Both the position numbers and the translations under genes were made by a program. Under the pieces are notes generated by a model. It searched no databases. It saw nothing but the letters and a program-made list of their open reading frames with translations, and was not told where the DNA came from. From Devosia equisanguinis (GTDB lineage: Bacteria; Pseudomonadota; Alphaproteobacteria; Rhizobiales; Devosiaceae), in assembly GCF_900631955.1 (NCBI RefSeq), contig NZ_UZWD01000018.1:1-64000 (forward strand): a stretch of 64,000 nt of DNA, read 5' to 3'. Of this stretch, positions 63,993-64,000 are shown one piece after another; position 1 is the stretch's first letter; the number at the start of each line of letters is the position of its first letter.

Positions 63993-64000
63993 TTATGCCA

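Overview
The window is GC-rich, densely packed bacterial chromosome. It most likely comes from an alphaproteobacterium of the order Hyphomicrobiales; a Devosia-like organism is my best guess, inferred from gene content and style and not from any search. Supporting signs are the ispH/rnhA/glyS/pyruvate-phosphate-dikinase-like neighbourhood, a TIGR02301-type secreted protein, a SleB-type cell wall hydrolase, SapC and DUF4214 proteins, and type I secretion of RTX metalloproteases.

Positions 1-32000 form a cell-surface block. On the left, leftward genes encode a SapC-family protein and a 969-residue cysteine-free S-layer-like protein with two N-terminal DUF4214 units. An XRE regulator, an uncharacterised membrane protein and a Gtr-like glycosylation module (DUF6311-like protein, GT2 transferase, GtrA) run rightward. 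Next come a type I secretion ABC exporter and its HlyD-type adaptor. A seven-gene polysaccharide cluster follows: ManC, GT4, Wzm, Wzt, WbdD-like methyltransferase, three-domain GT4 and GT4. It closely mirrors the ABC-transporter-dependent O8/O9 polymannan clusters of E. coli. Beyond it lie a 711-residue DUF4214 protein with an unrecognised C-terminal region, an ExoY/WcaJ-type sugar transferase, and two serralysin-like M10 metalloproteases with DUF4214 units at their C-termini. A simple reading is that the T1SS exports the DUF4214 proteins and the mannan-type O-polysaccharide coats the same surface, possibly serving as their anchor. That last link is inference.

Positions 31900-36800 hold tRNA-Pro(CGG), tRNA-Gln(TTG), a complete leftward siderophore/iron ABC importer (binding protein, two FecCD permeases, ATPase) and the biotin transporter component BioY.

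Positions 36800-64000 are mostly housekeeping and small conserved genes. They encode an MBL-fold hydrolase, a methyltransferase with a PKMT-type regulatory domain, a SleB-like hydrolase, an HD hydrolase, an SRAP protein, a Nudix hydrolase and several small secreted proteins. They also include PyrC, YgfZ, a hemerythrin protein, a GlcD/D2HGDH-type FAD oxidase, FabI, a histidine phosphatase, AroC, an aberrant PPDK-like protein, IspH, a GNAT acetyltransferase, RNase HI, GlyS, a DUF2207 protein and LemA. Short GC-rich palindromes recur in the gaps, often between convergent genes; one copy shows a compensatory base-pair change.

No integrase, transposase, CRISPR array, rRNA or plasmid replication gene was seen.
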